Assembly: GCA_016935565.1 (NCBI GenBank) | Contig: JAFGQS010000031.1 | Span: 1 to 54,431 of the forward strand | From: Deltaproteobacteria bacterium | GTDB lineage: Bacteria; Desulfobacterota; Syntrophia; Syntrophales; UBA6807 | Direction: 5' to 3' | Length of the DNA: 54,431 nucleotides | Shown here: positions 34,105 to 44,989 of the stretch, piece by piece | Layout of the letters: each line of letters opens with the position of its first letter | Position numbering within the stretch: position 1 is the first letter of the stretch | The notes under the pieces: model-generated | What the model saw: the letters and a program-made list of their open reading frames with translations, nothing else | Database searches by the model: none | Told to the model about the DNA's origin: nothing | Made by a program: the position numbers and the translations under genes

Positions 34105-35739
34105 ATGAGCCACCGTAAAAAAACAGTCTCCGGTAATATCGTCGATGTAGTCAACGCTGAAACATATCCGGGAAGATTGAAGATCTCTGATGGCAAAATC
34201 GTTGAAATCAGCCGGGGTGAAACGAGCTATGAGACGTATATCATTCCCGGGTTCGTTGACTCCCATGTCCATATCGAAAGCTCCATGCTGACGCCATCGG
34301 AATTTGCCAGGGCGGCTGTTATTCACGGCACCGTTGCCGTAGTATCCGATCCTCATGAAGTCGCCAATGTCATGGGAATGGACGGCGTCAAATATATGAT
34401 AGAAGATGGAAAAACCGTTCCCATGAAGTTTTATTTCAGTGCTCCTTCATGCGTACCGGCAACACCCTTTGAAACGTCCGGTGCCGTTCTTGATGCGGAA
34501 GGAGTGGATGAGCTCCTGAAACTGGATGACATAAGATATCTCGGAGAGGTTATGAATTATCCGGGAGTCATATACAACGACCCTGAAGTCATGAAAAAGA
34601 TTGCCAGTGCCAAAAAACATTCAAAATTGATCGACGGCCACGCACCAGGCTTGCGAGGCAGCGATCTCACAACATATGTCCGGGCAGGAATTTCGACTAA
34701 TCATGAATTCCTGTCGAAAGAAGAAGCCCTTGAAGACATTCAAGCAGGCATGAAAATCCTGATCAGAAAAGGATCGGCAGCGGACATCTTTGAAGAATGT
34801 ATACCCCTTCTGAAAAAATATCCTGAATCATGCATGCTGTGTGCTGATGACAAACACCCCGACGACCTTCTCAAAGGGTATCTCAACGATATGGTCCGGC
34901 AAGCCCTTACGTACGGTATCGACATTATGAAAATTCTCCGGGTCGCATCGGTCAACCCTGTCCTGCATTATGGGTTGGACGTGGGACTGCTTCGTGTCGG
35001 AGATCCGGCAGACTTTCTTGAAATCGACAGTCTTGACAATGTACGAGTCCTGAAAACATATATTAACGGAGAGGTCGTAGCAGAAGAAGGAGCTTCGCTC
35101 ATACCGAAACGACAGCCAAGGATTCTTAACAATTTCAATACGAAAAAGAAAACAACCGATGATTTCGCCCTTCCCTCTTCAGCCGGCATGGCAAACATTA
35201 TCGGAGCTCTTGACGGCCGGCTTATTACAGAGAAACTCATCGAACATCCACGGATAGAAAACGGCTGTGCCGTATCGGACGTTGACAGGGATATTTTGAA
35301 GATAACTGTGGTCAACCGTTACCGTGACTCTCAACCGGCAGTCGGGTTCATACAGAATTTTAACCTGACACATGGTGCCATTGCTTCCAGTGTTGCCCAT
35401 GATTCACACAATATCATAGCGATCGGCGTCACCGATGAAGACCTGTGCAGGGCGGTCAACCTGATCATAGACACAAAAGGTGGAATCTGTGCCGTTTCGG
35501 GAGACCAGGAGAAGATCCTCCCGTTGCCGATCGCGGGGATTATGAGCGATAAAGATTGTGAAACCGTGGCAGCTGACTATACGGCCGTTGATGCGATGGC
35601 AAAATCCATGGGGTCAAAGCTGCGGGCACCATTTATGACGCTATCATTTATGGCACTGCCTGTCATTCCGAAACTCAAACTCACCGACAGGGGACTCTTC
35701 GACGGTGAAAAATTCGAATTTATCGATCTTTTTGAATGA
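34105..35739 (+). CDS. ade: adenine deaminase
   Basis: A 544-residue amidohydrolase that converts adenine to hypoxanthine. The metal site begins PGFVDSHVHIESSMLTP (HxH), continues VVSDPHEVANVMG and DGHAPGLRGSDL, and STNHEF and CADDKHPDDLL supply further ligands. The C-terminal domain GGICAVSGDQEKILPLPIAGIMSD completes the Ade pattern. GAGGGAACATT precedes the ATG. With the CNT transporter it indicates purine salvage. Confidence 0.95.
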   Translation: MSHRKKTVSGNIVDVVNAETYPGRLKISDGKIVEISRGETSYETYIIPGFVDSHVHIESSMLTPSEFARAAVIHGTVAVVSDPHEVANVMGMDGVKYMIEDGKTVPMKFYFSAPSCVPATPFETSGAVLDAEGVDELLKLDDIRYLGEVMNYPGVIYNDPEVMKKIASAKKHSKLIDGHAPGLRGSDLTTYVRAGISTNHEFLSKEEALEDIQAGMKILIRKGSAADIFEECIPLLKKYPESCMLCADDKHPDDLLKGYLNDMVRQALTYGIDIMKILRVASVNPVLHYGLDVGLLRVGDPADFLEIDSLDNVRVLKTYINGEVVAEEGASLIPKRQPRILNNFNTKKKTTDDFALPSSAGMANIIGALDGRLITEKLIEHPRIENGCAVSDVDRDILKITVVNRYRDSQPAVGFIQNFNLTHGAIASSVAHDSHNIIAIGVTDEDLCRAVNLIIDTKGGICAVSGDQEKILPLPIAGIMSDKDCETVAADYTAVDAMAKSMGSKLRAPFMTLSFMALPVIPKLKLTDRGLFDGEKFEFIDLFE

Positions 35740-35943
35740 TCGGCACAATATTATGCAGACGGCACATCAGTTAAGAATCAGTCCGCTCCTTCAGAAAAAG
35801 AATACATCATGTGCGAATCCATCACGTCTCACTGTCGGCACAAAGATGGTAATCCTGATTCTGTCCGACAATGACGTTTATTCTATCCTCACATTGAATG
35901 TGAAGGCATTGCATTTATCACCGACACAGCGATGAGATGATAT

Positions 35944-38046
35944 ATGAAAGACAACGAATTCCATAATCGTTTGATCAATGAAAAAAGCCCCTATCTGTTA
36001 CAGCACGCAAATAACCCTGTCGACTGGTATCCATGGGGCGATGATGCCTTTGAGAAAGCGGACAAAGAGAAGAAACCGATTTTTCTCTCCATAGGTTATT
36101 CAACCTGCCACTGGTGTCATGTCATGGCCCACGAGTCGTTTGAAGATCCCCGTGTGGCACGTCTGATGAACACCTTGTTTATCAATATCAAAGTAGATCG
36201 TGAGGAACGGCCCGACATCGACAAAATCTACATGACCGTTTGTCAGATGATGACGGGAAGTGGTGGATGGCCGCTCACTATCATCATGACACCGGATAAA
36301 CGGCCATTTTTCGCCGCAACGTACATCCCGAAGGAAAACCGATCCGGAAGAACCGGGATGCTTGAACTCCTCCCTCGGATTGATGAGATCTGGAAATCCA
36401 GCCGTGATGAGATAGATCATACGGCTGATACCATCGTTACGTCTCTGATGTCGATCGCCGGCGATTCAAAACGGGAAGAACCGGCGGATGATATACTCAA
36501 ATCGGCATATGATCATCTCGTGCATATCTTCGATGACAATCACGGTGGTTTCGGGATTGCCCCCAAATTTCCCTCTCCACAAAATCTGCTGTTTCTTCTC
36601 CGCTACTGGAAGCGAAGCGGCAGTGAGTATGCACTCGAGATGGTGGAAAAGACCCTCAAGGAAATGCACTGCGGCGGTATACACGATCACATCGGATTCG
36701 GATTCCATCGTTATTCCGTCGACCATAAATGGTTTCTGCCGCACTTTGAAAAGATGCTCTATGACCAGGCTATGCTTGCCATTGCATACACCGAAGCATA
36801 CCAGGCGACAGGAAACGATCTTTATGCCGAGACGGCACGGCGTATCTTTGATTATGTACTGCGACATATGACGTCGCCTGAAGGCGGTTTCTATTCCGCA
36901 GAGGATGCAGACAGTGAAGGAGAGGAGGGAAAATTTTATGTCTGGACACATGATGAAATTACGAAAATTCTCGACAAAGACAAAGCCGAGCTTATGATCA
37001 ACGTATTCAACATGGAACAGTCCGGCAACTTTTCAGATGAGGCGACAGGAACAAAAACGGGGAGAAATATCCTGTATCGTACCAAATCCCTTGCTCAAAT
37101 GGCTGCCGACCGTGGCATGCCGGAAGACGAATTCTTTGAAGCAATCGAACAAGCGCGTCGGAAACTCTACGAGGCCCGTGAAAAACGCATCCATCCCCAT
37201 AAGGATGACAAAATCCTCGTTGACTGGAACGGCCTTATGATCGCCGCACTTGCAAAAGGGGGGCGGGTCTTCGGAAATGCCGACTATGTAAATGCCGCTG
37301 GTAAAGCCGCAGAATTTATTCTGCATCGAATGCGCCGGGACGACGGCAGACTATTGCATCGCTTCAGAGAGGATGAGGCGGGAATATCGAGTCATATCGA
37401 TGACTATGCGTTTTTCATATGGGGACTCATCGAACTTTACGAAGTGACATTTGACGTTGGCCACCTCAAATGGGCACTTGATCTGAATGCGGATTTGATA
37501 GATAACTTCTGGGACTGTAAGGACGGGGGATTTTTCTTTACACCGGCTGACGGTGAAAATTTAATTATCCGCCAGAAGGAAATTTATGACGGTGCACTGC
37601 CATCGGGAAATGCTATCGCCATGTTGAACATGCTTCGACTCGGGCGTATGACCACCAATACGGAATTATTAGATATGGCATGGCAGACAGGATCGGCTTT
37701 CTTCGGCACGGTCAAACAATCTCCGGCAGCATATGCGCAGCTCATGGTTGCTCTCGACTTTGCCTTCGGACCATCCTATGAAGTGGTTATTGCCGGTCAT
37801 CCACAGGCAGAGGATACGAAGGAGATGCTGACAACGTTGAACGCTCATTTCATACCGAACACGGTGGTCATCTTCCGACCGATTGACGAAGAACCTGATG
37901 AAATCGCCGGGATTGCTCCATTTACGAAGGATCTTACGGCCATCGAAGGGAAGGCAACGGCCTACGTCTGCATTCACAATACCTGTGAACTGCCGACAAC
38001 GAATGTAAAAAGGATGCTCGAGTTTTTTCATATCACAACGGACTAA
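35944..38046 (+). CDS. YyaL-type protein with thioredoxin-like domain (DUF255)
   Basis: A 700-residue protein. Residues 1-165 form the DUF255 thioredoxin-like domain: [29 protein letters not shown], then [19 protein letters not shown] with the CxxC-like CHWC, and [13 protein letters not shown]. The rest is an (alpha/alpha)6-barrel with [13 protein letters not shown] and [15 protein letters not shown], as in SSP411/YyaL proteins. The family is widespread; its reaction is unknown. No signal peptide, so cytoplasmic. Confidence 0.93.
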   Translation: MKDNEFHNRLINEKSPYLLQHANNPVDWYPWGDDAFEKADKEKKPIFLSIGYSTCHWCHVMAHESFEDPRVARLMNTLFINIKVDREERPDIDKIYMTVCQMMTGSGGWPLTIIMTPDKRPFFAATYIPKENRSGRTGMLELLPRIDEIWKSSRDEIDHTADTIVTSLMSIAGDSKREEPADDILKSAYDHLVHIFDDNHGGFGIAPKFPSPQNLLFLLRYWKRSGSEYALEMVEKTLKEMHCGGIHDHIGFGFHRYSVDHKWFLPHFEKMLYDQAMLAIAYTEAYQATGNDLYAETARRIFDYVLRHMTSPEGGFYSAEDADSEGEEGKFYVWTHDEITKILDKDKAELMINVFNMEQSGNFSDEATGTKTGRNILYRTKSLAQMAADRGMPEDEFFEAIEQARRKLYEAREKRIHPHKDDKILVDWNGLMIAALAKGGRVFGNADYVNAAGKAAEFILHRMRRDDGRLLHRFREDEAGISSHIDDYAFFIWGLIELYEVTFDVGHLKWALDLNADLIDNFWDCKDGGFFFTPADGENLIIRQKEIYDGALPSGNAIAMLNMLRLGRMTTNTELLDMAWQTGSAFFGTVKQSPAAYAQLMVALDFAFGPSYEVVIAGHPQAEDTKEMLTTLNAHFIPNTVVIFRPIDEEPDEIAGIAPFTKDLTAIEGKATAYVCIHNTCELPTTNVKRMLEFFHITTD

Positions 38047-38096
38047 CTTATAAGTGCTCATTCGAAACCATATTTCAAGGAGGACACTACGAAGTC

Positions 38097-38702
38097 ATGG
38101 ATGCTCTATCGACATTATTTGATTCTACAACATTCAAATGGATTATTCTTCCACTTCTTATATTCAGCGCCCGGATAATTGATGTCACCCTCGGGACTAT
38201 ACGTATTATTTATATTTCTCGAGGATTGAAATATTTGGCTCCTATTTTCGGGTTCTTTGAAGTCCTCATCTGGCTTCTCGCCATTGGACAGATTATGCAA
38301 AACTTAACCAACGTTGTGTATTACATCGCCTATGCCACCGGTTTTGCCACCGGAAATTTTGTCGGCATTTATATCGAGGAGAGAATGGCCGTAGGCACTG
38401 TGATAATTCGAATCATCACGCAGAAAGATGCTTCGGAGCTAATCCAATACCTCAGATCAGAAGGTTACGGCGTTACAAGCATCGACGCCACCGGTATGAC
38501 CGGACCGGTTAAAGTCATTTTTACAACGATCAGACGACAGAATCTCGAAGAAATCATAAAGCATATCCGGAGATTTAATCCGAAAGCATTTTTCTCGGTA
38601 GAAGATGTCAGATTTGCAAAGGAGGGGGTATTCCCGCCGCCAAAAAAGCTGGGTTCTGATACTCTCAAAGGTTTACTGAAATGGCAGCGTAAGGGGAAAT
38701 GA
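38097..38702 (+). CDS. UPF0316 / DUF2179 membrane protein
   Basis: A 201-residue protein with three N-terminal transmembrane helices (about 12-95), including FSARIIDVTLGTIRIIYISRG and FFEVLIWLLAIGQIM, and a cytoplasmic DUF2179 domain (about 105-180) with GYGVTSIDATGMTGPVKVIFTTIRRQNL. Family function is not known. AGGAGG is about 13 bases upstream of the ATG, somewhat long. Confidence 0.88.
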   Translation: MDALSTLFDSTTFKWIILPLLIFSARIIDVTLGTIRIIYISRGLKYLAPIFGFFEVLIWLLAIGQIMQNLTNVVYYIAYATGFATGNFVGIYIEERMAVGTVIIRIITQKDASELIQYLRSEGYGVTSIDATGMTGPVKVIFTTIRRQNLEEIIKHIRRFNPKAFFSVEDVRFAKEGVFPPPKKLGSDTLKGLLKWQRKGK

Positions 38703-38846
38703 GTAAACGAGCATCAAAATGTGATGGATCTTATTTATAAAATGAAAATGACTCAAAATATCTCGTGTACTTTCACGTCAATCAAACACGGCCCCTGACA
38801 GGGAACTAAAAAATGTACTGCAGAACAAGATAAAGGAGAGAAAACC

Positions 38847-39758
38847 ATGAAGATTTTTATAACAGGAGGGACTGGTTTTGTCGGCAGCACGCTCACGCGA
38901 GAGCTGACCGGTCAGGGACACGAAGTAACCATTTTAACCCGAACCATAAAAAAAGGACGGATCCTCCCGGAAAGGGCATCATTTCTTGAAGGAGATCCGA
39001 CCAAACAGGGACCATGGCAGGAGAACATTCCCGAACATGATGTGCTTATTAACCTTGCCGGCGCCTCAATCTTCAGCCGATGGTCCAACGGAAAAAAGCG
39101 AGAGATACGAGACAGCCGCATCCTGACAACCAATCATCTTGTGGAAGCGCTCGCCGCCAGAGAAGGCAAGGAAACGCACCTGCTCAGCACATCTGCCGTG
39201 GGTTACTACGGCTTCCATGGAGATGAAATGCTGGATGAAGGCAATCATGCAGGAACCGACTTTCTCGCTTCCGTTGCCGCAGAATGGGAGGCAACCGCAC
39301 GGGGTGCCGAACGATATGGAACACGGGTTGTCCTCTGCCGTTTCGGGGTCGTTCTGGGAAAGAAAGGGGGGGCATTGGAGAAAATGGTCTCGGCTTCCAG
39401 GTACTGGCTGGGAAGTCCACTCGGGACCGGCACACAATGGGTTTCCTGGATTCACGAAGTTGATCTGGCACGTATCTTTCTTTTCCTGATTGACCATACG
39501 GATCTGGCAGGGCCGATCAATTGCACCGCACCTGAACCGGTTCACAATAGAGAAATGGCGGAACTGATAGGAAAAGTTATCGGCAAACCGACGTTCCTGC
39601 CGCCGGTATCCCGTTTTTTCGTCAAGCTTATGCTCGGCGAATTCGGTGATGTACTCTTGAAGGGACAGAGGGTCTATCCTGAAAAATTAATGCAAAATGG
39701 ATTTGTATTTCAATTTCCTACAATGGAAAGTGCATTAAAAGATATTTTACAAACATAA
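38847..39758 (+). CDS. TIGR01777-family NAD(P)-dependent epimerase
   Basis: A 303-residue extended SDR of the YfcH/TIGR01777 group. MKIFITGGTGFVGSTLTREL is the Rossmann turn; NLAGASIFSRWSNGKKREIRDSRI and STSAVGYYGFHGDE are family signatures, with Tyr-Tyr in the active region. The C-terminal DUF1731 part (SRFFVKLMLGEFGDVLLKGQRVYPEKL) is present. The reaction is unknown. GGAGAG precedes the ATG. Confidence 0.92.
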   Translation: MKIFITGGTGFVGSTLTRELTGQGHEVTILTRTIKKGRILPERASFLEGDPTKQGPWQENIPEHDVLINLAGASIFSRWSNGKKREIRDSRILTTNHLVEALAAREGKETHLLSTSAVGYYGFHGDEMLDEGNHAGTDFLASVAAEWEATARGAERYGTRVVLCRFGVVLGKKGGALEKMVSASRYWLGSPLGTGTQWVSWIHEVDLARIFLFLIDHTDLAGPINCTAPEPVHNREMAELIGKVIGKPTFLPPVSRFFVKLMLGEFGDVLLKGQRVYPEKLMQNGFVFQFPTMESALKDILQT

Positions 39759-39825
39759 TATTATGATGTATTAATTCTTTGTGCTTTTTGTAAGCATGTT
39801 CGGACAATTCGTGAGGGAGAAAAGT

Positions 39826-40665
39826 ATGCTTATAAAATGTTGGGGGACACGAGGATCGATACCCGTATCCGGACCGGAGTATTTAAAATACGGCGGCGAT
39901 ACGACATGCATTGAGATCAGGACAAAAAATGACGAGATCATTATTGTCGATGCGGGATCAAGCATCAGAAGAGCAGGAAACAAGTTCATCGCTGAAGGCC
40001 GTTCTGATTTTACAATGCTTTTTACTCACGCGCACTGGGATCATCTCATGGGATTTCCATTCTTCAAACCTCTTTATTCATCAAAAAGCCGCATAAAAAT
40101 TTGCGGGTGTCCTTTTGCCCAATCAACGGTGGAAGAAATGATTTCCCGAATTATGACTCCTCCCTACTTTCCTGTAAATTTTGATAATATTCGAGCCGAA
40201 ATCACATACGAGGGTGAGTGTTACGAAAGTTTCTTAGTAGATTCCGTCACCATCACTCCGATATTCCTGAATCACCCTAACCAGGGCCTCGGATACAAAT
40301 TTGTCGAAGACGGCAAATCTTTCGTCTTTATCACCGACAACGAACTGGGTTTTAAGCACCCCGGTGGATTGGATTTTGACGATTATCGTGATTTTGCAAC
40401 AAATGCCGACATTTTTATCCACGACTCAGAATATACTGAAGGGGACTATAAGAGGACGAGGGGATGGGGCCACACCGTTTATAACGACGCGCTGAGGCTG
40501 GCCATGGAAGCCAATGTTAAGAACTTCGGACTGTTCCATCACAATCAGGATAGAAACGATGACGGGGTCGATCAGATTGTCCGGGATTGTCATACCATGA
40601 TCGAGAAGCATCGCTCCCCGCTCGAATGTTTTGCCGTTTACCAGAACATGGAATTAATACTGTAA
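39826..40665 (+). CDS. metallo-beta-lactamase-fold hydrolase
   Basis: A 279-residue MBL protein starting at ATG 39826 behind GAGGGAGAAAAGT. CWGTRGSIPVSGPEYLKYGGDTTCIEI is the entry of the PhnP/cyclic-nucleotide phosphodiesterase-like branch. The metal motif is FTHAHWDHLMGFPFF (HxHxDH, about 68-73), with later ligands in FLNHPNQGLGYKF, FITDNEL and FIHDSEY. It may hydrolyse a cyclic phosphate or related signal. Confidence 0.88.
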   Translation: MLIKCWGTRGSIPVSGPEYLKYGGDTTCIEIRTKNDEIIIVDAGSSIRRAGNKFIAEGRSDFTMLFTHAHWDHLMGFPFFKPLYSSKSRIKICGCPFAQSTVEEMISRIMTPPYFPVNFDNIRAEITYEGECYESFLVDSVTITPIFLNHPNQGLGYKFVEDGKSFVFITDNELGFKHPGGLDFDDYRDFATNADIFIHDSEYTEGDYKRTRGWGHTVYNDALRLAMEANVKNFGLFHHNQDRNDDGVDQIVRDCHTMIEKHRSPLECFAVYQNMELIL

Positions 40666-40787
40666 GTTCAGAAGTCAGGAGTCTGAAGACAGTATTCAGA
40701 ATTAATTTATCTCTAGAAAATATTTCTTTGTCCGTGTATCATTTTTTTTACATCCCTTCAATTAACGTATCAGGAGCTTATCCAACT

Positions 40788-42773
40788 GTGGACTTCCCGC
40801 TATTAAGAGATATTTTTATTATCTTTGCTCTGTCGATCGTGGTCCTCTTCGTTTGTCTGAGAATCAAGATACCGACAATCGTAGGATTCCTCATTACCGG
40901 TATTGTCGCGGGCCCATACGGACTGGGACTGATCAGTGCGGTTCATGAAGTCGAAACCATGTCGGAAATCGGTGTCGTCCTCCTGCTTTTTACAATCGGC
41001 ATTGAATTCTCCCTGAAGGACCTTATTAAGATCAAAAAATCGGTCTTTCTCGGCGGCTCAATACAGGTTATCCTTACCATTCTCGCTTTTTTTATCGTGG
41101 CCCGTCAGGTAGGACAAACGATTCCCCAATCGGTTTTCATGGGGTGTCTCATGGCTTTGAGCAGTACCGCCATTGTTTTGAAACTCCTTCAGGAACGGGC
41201 CGAAATAGAAAGTCCCCACGGAAGGACGTCCCTGGGAATACTCATCTTTCAGGACATCGCCATCGTTCCTATGATACTCATAGTTCCAATGCTTGCCGGT
41301 GCTTCCGGAAACATAGCCACGTCACTGGGCATTCTCCTGGTAAAAGCTGCCGGCATCCTCGTACTGGTCTTCGTAAGCACCAAATGGCTTATACACAGTC
41401 TTCTCTACCAGATCACCCGTACCAGGAATCGAGAAATATTTCTTCTGAGTATCGTTATCATATGCATCGCCGTGGCCTGGCTCACATACAGTCTTGGGTT
41501 ATCACTTGCTCTCGGCGCTTTTCTGGCGGGATTGATCATATCCGAATCGGAATACAGCCACCAGGCACTGGGAAATATCCTGCCATTCAGGGACATTTTT
41601 TTAAGTTTCTTTTTCGTATCGATCGGTATGCTTCTGAATCTGGATTTTGTTTTCCGAAATACCTGGCTGATCGTACTTATCACGATGGGTGTCATCCTTT
41701 TGAAGTCACTTATTGCCGGTTTCACCACATCGCTTCTCGGGTACCCTCTACGTACCATGATTCTCGTCGGGTTTGCTGTCAGCCAGGTTGGAGAATTTTC
41801 TTTCGTTTTATCGAAAACCGGCCTGGAATATGATTTGCTCATACCGGACAAGACCTATCAACTGTTCCTTGCCGTTTCGGTTTTGACAATGATCGCAACT
41901 CCCTTTATCCTTCAGATATCGCCATGGCTTGTCGATGCAGCCCTTCGCCTGCCCTTTCCGCAAAAATTGAAATCGGGAGTTCATCCCGCATTTACGATCA
42001 ATGATATTGTGAAGATGGATCATCTGATCGTTGTCGGTTTCGGCATCAATGGCCGGAATGTAACCAGGGCAGCTAAGATGGCAGGTGTTCCTTACATCGT
42101 TATCGAAATGAACCCGGAAACGGTACGCCTTGAAAAGGCATGGGGCGAACCCATTTTTTACGGAGATGCCACGCACGAAGCGATTTTTCATCATGCGGGA
42201 ATAAGCCGTGCGAGAATCGTTGTTTTAACCATTGCCGACGCATCGGCAACACGAAAAATCACCGCCCTTGCCCGTAGATTGAATCCAAAGATCCACATCA
42301 TTGCCCGGACTCGATTCCTTCAGGAAATGGAACCACTGTACGGGCTCGGTGCCGATGAAGTAATACCGGAAGAATTCGAAACGTCCGTAGAAATTTTCAC
42401 CCGCGTGCTCTCAAAATATCTAATACCGAAAGATGAGATTGAACAATTCATCAATGAAGTTCGAGCGGACGGATATCAGATGTTTCGGACCCTTTCGTCT
42501 GAAGCCGCATCCTGTTCCGACCTGCGTCACTGCATGCCGGATATCGAAATCACGACCGTACGAATCGGTGAGACATCCCCCATTGTCGGGAAGACCCTGG
42601 GCAAAACCGAGATGAGGAAACGATACGGGGTAACCGTCCTGGCAGTGCGGCGCAATGATACAACCATTTCTAATCCGGATGTCGATTTCACCTTTGCCGC
42701 CAACGATATCGTGTTCATTCTCGGAAGGCCGGATTTGTTTGCAGAAGTCACCAATTTGTTCTATAATTCATGA
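40788..42773 (+). CDS. KefB-type CPA2 cation/proton antiporter with RCK domains
   Basis: About 661 residues from GTG 40788, which has AGGAG 11 bases upstream; an in-frame ATG at 40587 would overlap the preceding gene by 79 bases. About 12 transmembrane helices fill residues 5-390 (PTIVGFLITGIVAGPYGLGLI; LALGAFLAGLIISESEYSHQ). A TrkA-N/RCK_N domain follows (about 410-530: DHLIVVGFGINGRNVTRAAKMAGV, FYGDATHEAIFHHAGI), then a RCK_C domain (about 575-655). It exchanges K+ or Na+ for H+ under nucleotide control. No KefF-type partner was found, though flavodoxin-family genes follow. Confidence 0.92.
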   Translation: MDFPLLRDIFIIFALSIVVLFVCLRIKIPTIVGFLITGIVAGPYGLGLISAVHEVETMSEIGVVLLLFTIGIEFSLKDLIKIKKSVFLGGSIQVILTILAFFIVARQVGQTIPQSVFMGCLMALSSTAIVLKLLQERAEIESPHGRTSLGILIFQDIAIVPMILIVPMLAGASGNIATSLGILLVKAAGILVLVFVSTKWLIHSLLYQITRTRNREIFLLSIVIICIAVAWLTYSLGLSLALGAFLAGLIISESEYSHQALGNILPFRDIFLSFFFVSIGMLLNLDFVFRNTWLIVLITMGVILLKSLIAGFTTSLLGYPLRTMILVGFAVSQVGEFSFVLSKTGLEYDLLIPDKTYQLFLAVSVLTMIATPFILQISPWLVDAALRLPFPQKLKSGVHPAFTINDIVKMDHLIVVGFGINGRNVTRAAKMAGVPYIVIEMNPETVRLEKAWGEPIFYGDATHEAIFHHAGISRARIVVLTIADASATRKITALARRLNPKIHIIARTRFLQEMEPLYGLGADEVIPEEFETSVEIFTRVLSKYLIPKDEIEQFINEVRADGYQMFRTLSSEAASCSDLRHCMPDIEITTVRIGETSPIVGKTLGKTEMRKRYGVTVLAVRRNDTTISNPDVDFTFAANDIVFILGRPDLFAEVTNLFYNS

Positions 42774-42934
42774 CATTGTAAGCTCACGGTTCAAGGCTGA
42801 CGGCAAGAGCGACAAAAAACAGGAAGCAACAAACCCTGCACACACATAACAATGGAAATTGAAAAACGGTGACACTTCGTTCAACCCGAAACCCCGAACT
42901 CAAAACAGGAACCAGATAACCGGAGGTTTTCACT

Positions 42935-43417
42935 ATGCAGGTCTTAATCATGTACTTTTCACAAACGGGAAATACGAAGAAACTGGCAGAGGCAATTGCC
43001 GCAGGCGTCGAAAGAGTCGAAGGGGTAAGCTGTCTCACAAAGCCTGTCCAGGAGGTTACAACGGATGATTTCGCTTCCTCCGACGGCATTATTGCCGGTT
43101 CTCCCGTGTATTTCGGAACTATGGCGGCCGAATTAAAGGAACTTTTCGATAAATTTATCGGCGTCCGAAGAAAAATGGAAAGCAAAATCGGTGCTGCTTT
43201 CGCAACATCAGCAGACCCCTCCGGCGGGAAGGAAACGACCATGATGTCGATCATCCAGGCCTTTTTGATCTATGGAATGATAATCGTCGGAGATCCTCTC
43301 TCGGCAACAGGCCATTATGGTGTGGCATGTACCGGCGCCCCCGACAAAAAGACAGCCGATAACGCCGCCAAGCTGGGAGAACGGGTTGCTTCTCTGGTCA
43401 AGAAGTTGAAAGGTTAA
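42935..43417 (+). CDS. flavodoxin-family protein
   Basis: A 160-residue FMN protein. The phosphate loop is MYFSQTGNTKKLAEAIAAG (residues 6-24), then DGIIAGSPVYFGTMAAELKELFDKF supplies the isoalloxazine contact, and AAFATSADPSGGKETTMMSIIQAFLIYGMIIVGDP is typical of the NAD(P)H-quinone reductase-like branch. GGAGG lies 9 bases upstream. It is the first gene of a redox-type cluster running to 45601. Confidence 0.9.
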   Translation: MQVLIMYFSQTGNTKKLAEAIAAGVERVEGVSCLTKPVQEVTTDDFASSDGIIAGSPVYFGTMAAELKELFDKFIGVRRKMESKIGAAFATSADPSGGKETTMMSIIQAFLIYGMIIVGDPLSATGHYGVACTGAPDKKTADNAAKLGERVASLVKKLKG

Positions 43418-43471
43418 TTAATTTTACGGGTCACAGTACCATCAACACTCTATTCGGAGAGGAGGAAATAC

Positions 43472-43864
43472 ATGATGTCGGTAAAATACACAAAGCAGGT
43501 TCTTATTATCTCAATTATCTGCCTGATGACATGTGCTGTCTGTCCCACAACGGCAAACGCACATAGCCCGGGAAGTGTCACCTTGGATTATAACATTGAC
43601 ACAAAGGTCTTGAGTGTGACAATTTCCCACTCCGTTTCGAATGCCGCCAAACATTACGTTGATAAAATCAAATTCTCACTGAATGGAGAGCTTATCAAAA
43701 CGTTCGAATACACGAGTCAGCCCGATAATTCCACCTTCACGTATCAATATTCCATAGAAGCAAAGGAAGGAGACACGTTGGAGGTCAAGGCGGAATGCAA
43801 TTATTTTGGATCGAGAACGGCAAAGTTAATTGTTCACAAGGGCAGTACCGGCGCATCTCAATGA
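43472..43864 (+). CDS. exported SoxZ/desulfoferrodoxin-like Ig-fold protein
   Basis: A 130-residue protein with a signal peptide (QVLIISIICLMTCAVCPTTANA, cleavage before HSPGS). The mature part, VTLDYNIDTKVLSVTISHSV, KHYVDKIKFSLNGELIKTFEYTSQ, and GDTLEVKAECNYFG, looks like a small periplasmic beta-sandwich. It recalls SoxZ or the Ig-like half of desulfoferrodoxins, but lacks an obvious iron site. Function unknown. GGAGG precedes the ATG. The membrane protein at 43897 follows by 32 bases. Confidence 0.65.
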   Translation: MMSVKYTKQVLIISIICLMTCAVCPTTANAHSPGSVTLDYNIDTKVLSVTISHSVSNAAKHYVDKIKFSLNGELIKTFEYTSQPDNSTFTYQYSIEAKEGDTLEVKAECNYFGSRTAKLIVHKGSTGASQ

Positions 43865-43896
43865 AAGATTCAGAACGGGAATACGAGTGAACCACA

Positions 43897-44289
43897 ATGT
43901 TTGTGTACCATGCAGTACTCATGACAGGCGGATTTCTATGCATGACAACAGGAGTAACCATTGCCGTGCTCATGAGAAAGAAGCGATGGTGGCTCACGGC
44001 CCATACAAGAGCCGGGTATGCCGGTGCAACATTCGTTCTGCTTGGTCTGATCACGGCACTGTATATGGTTTCTCTTTCTGAAGGTAAACATTTTGCCGTA
44101 TTGCACGCTTATCTCGGTCTTCTTTCCGTCTTCTGCGCTGTGCTCACACCGACGCTGGGCCGTATGCAGTTTATATTCAGACGGAAGGCTGCAACGATAC
44201 GACCCATACACCGCTGGTCCGGTCGCATCACCATTGTCATGCTCTTCATAACAATACTCTCCGGTCTCATCCATGCCGGAATCATTTGA
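43897..44289 (+). CDS. four-helix membrane protein resembling cytochrome b561
   Basis: A 130-residue protein with four transmembrane helices and four regularly placed His residues: VYHAVLMTGGF, LTAHTRAGYAG, AVLHAYLGLL and RPIHRWSGRI. These could bind two haems as in b561-type electron carriers. It would accept electrons near the exported Ig-fold protein encoded just upstream. The ribosome-binding site is weak. Confidence 0.65.
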   Translation: MFVYHAVLMTGGFLCMTTGVTIAVLMRKKRWWLTAHTRAGYAGATFVLLGLITALYMVSLSEGKHFAVLHAYLGLLSVFCAVLTPTLGRMQFIFRRKAATIRPIHRWSGRITIVMLFITILSGLIHAGII

Positions 44290-44410
44290 TCAGAGATTCA
44301 TACTGCAAGTTTAGAGTTGCACAACATCATCCGTCTGTGGTTCAATACTGAAATCTCACATTGAAATGATGAGCATTGAAATAATTCTCAAAGGGAGGAA
44401 ACCACCGTCC

Positions 44411-44950
44411 ATGCTTACAGTGGAAAACACCATGCTGATCGTCATCGATATACAGGGAAACCTCTATGAATCAATGCATGAGAAAGAATTTCTCTTCAAC
44501 AATCTCGCTATGATCGTGAAAGGTGCACAGGTCATGGAGATTCCTATCCTGGTGACCGAACAGATCCCGGAAAAACTGGGACCGACCATTCCTCAACTTA
44601 CCGAACTTCTCACAGGCATTCAGCCCGTACCAAAAGCGAGTTTCAGCTGCTGCAGCGATGATGGTTTTATGAAAGAACTCAAGGCAATCAACCGCGGGCA
44701 GATATTAATGACCGGTATCGAATCTCATGTGTGCGTGTATCAGACAACAATGGATCTTATCGATGCAGGCTACGAGGTGAACCTGCTGGCTGACGGCGTC
44801 TCTTCTCGAACGAGCATGAACAGAGCTATCGGAATCGAACGTATGGTGAATGGCGGTGCGAAACTGAGCAGTACGGAAATGGCTCTCTTTGAATTAGTGA
44901 AAACCGCGGAAGGAGATAAATTCAGGCAAATGATAAGGATAGTAAAGTAA
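44411..44950 (+). CDS. isochorismatase-family hydrolase
   Basis: A 179-residue cysteine hydrolase. The catalytic Asp is in LIVIDIQGNL (Asp13), Lys in QPVPKASFSC (about 74) and Cys in GIESHVCVYQTT (Cys108). Family members hydrolyse isochorismate, nicotinamide or other amides; the substrate is not evident. ATG 44411 is preferred, with GGGAGG 12 bases upstream; an in-frame ATG at 44366 lacks any site. The wrbA gene follows by 39 bases. Confidence 0.88.
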   Translation: MLTVENTMLIVIDIQGNLYESMHEKEFLFNNLAMIVKGAQVMEIPILVTEQIPEKLGPTIPQLTELLTGIQPVPKASFSCCSDDGFMKELKAINRGQILMTGIESHVCVYQTTMDLIDAGYEVNLLADGVSSRTSMNRAIGIERMVNGGAKLSSTEMALFELVKTAEGDKFRQMIRIVK

Positions 44951-44989
44951 TCGTAAAGAAGTCAGAAACCAGAATGGAGGGAATGAACC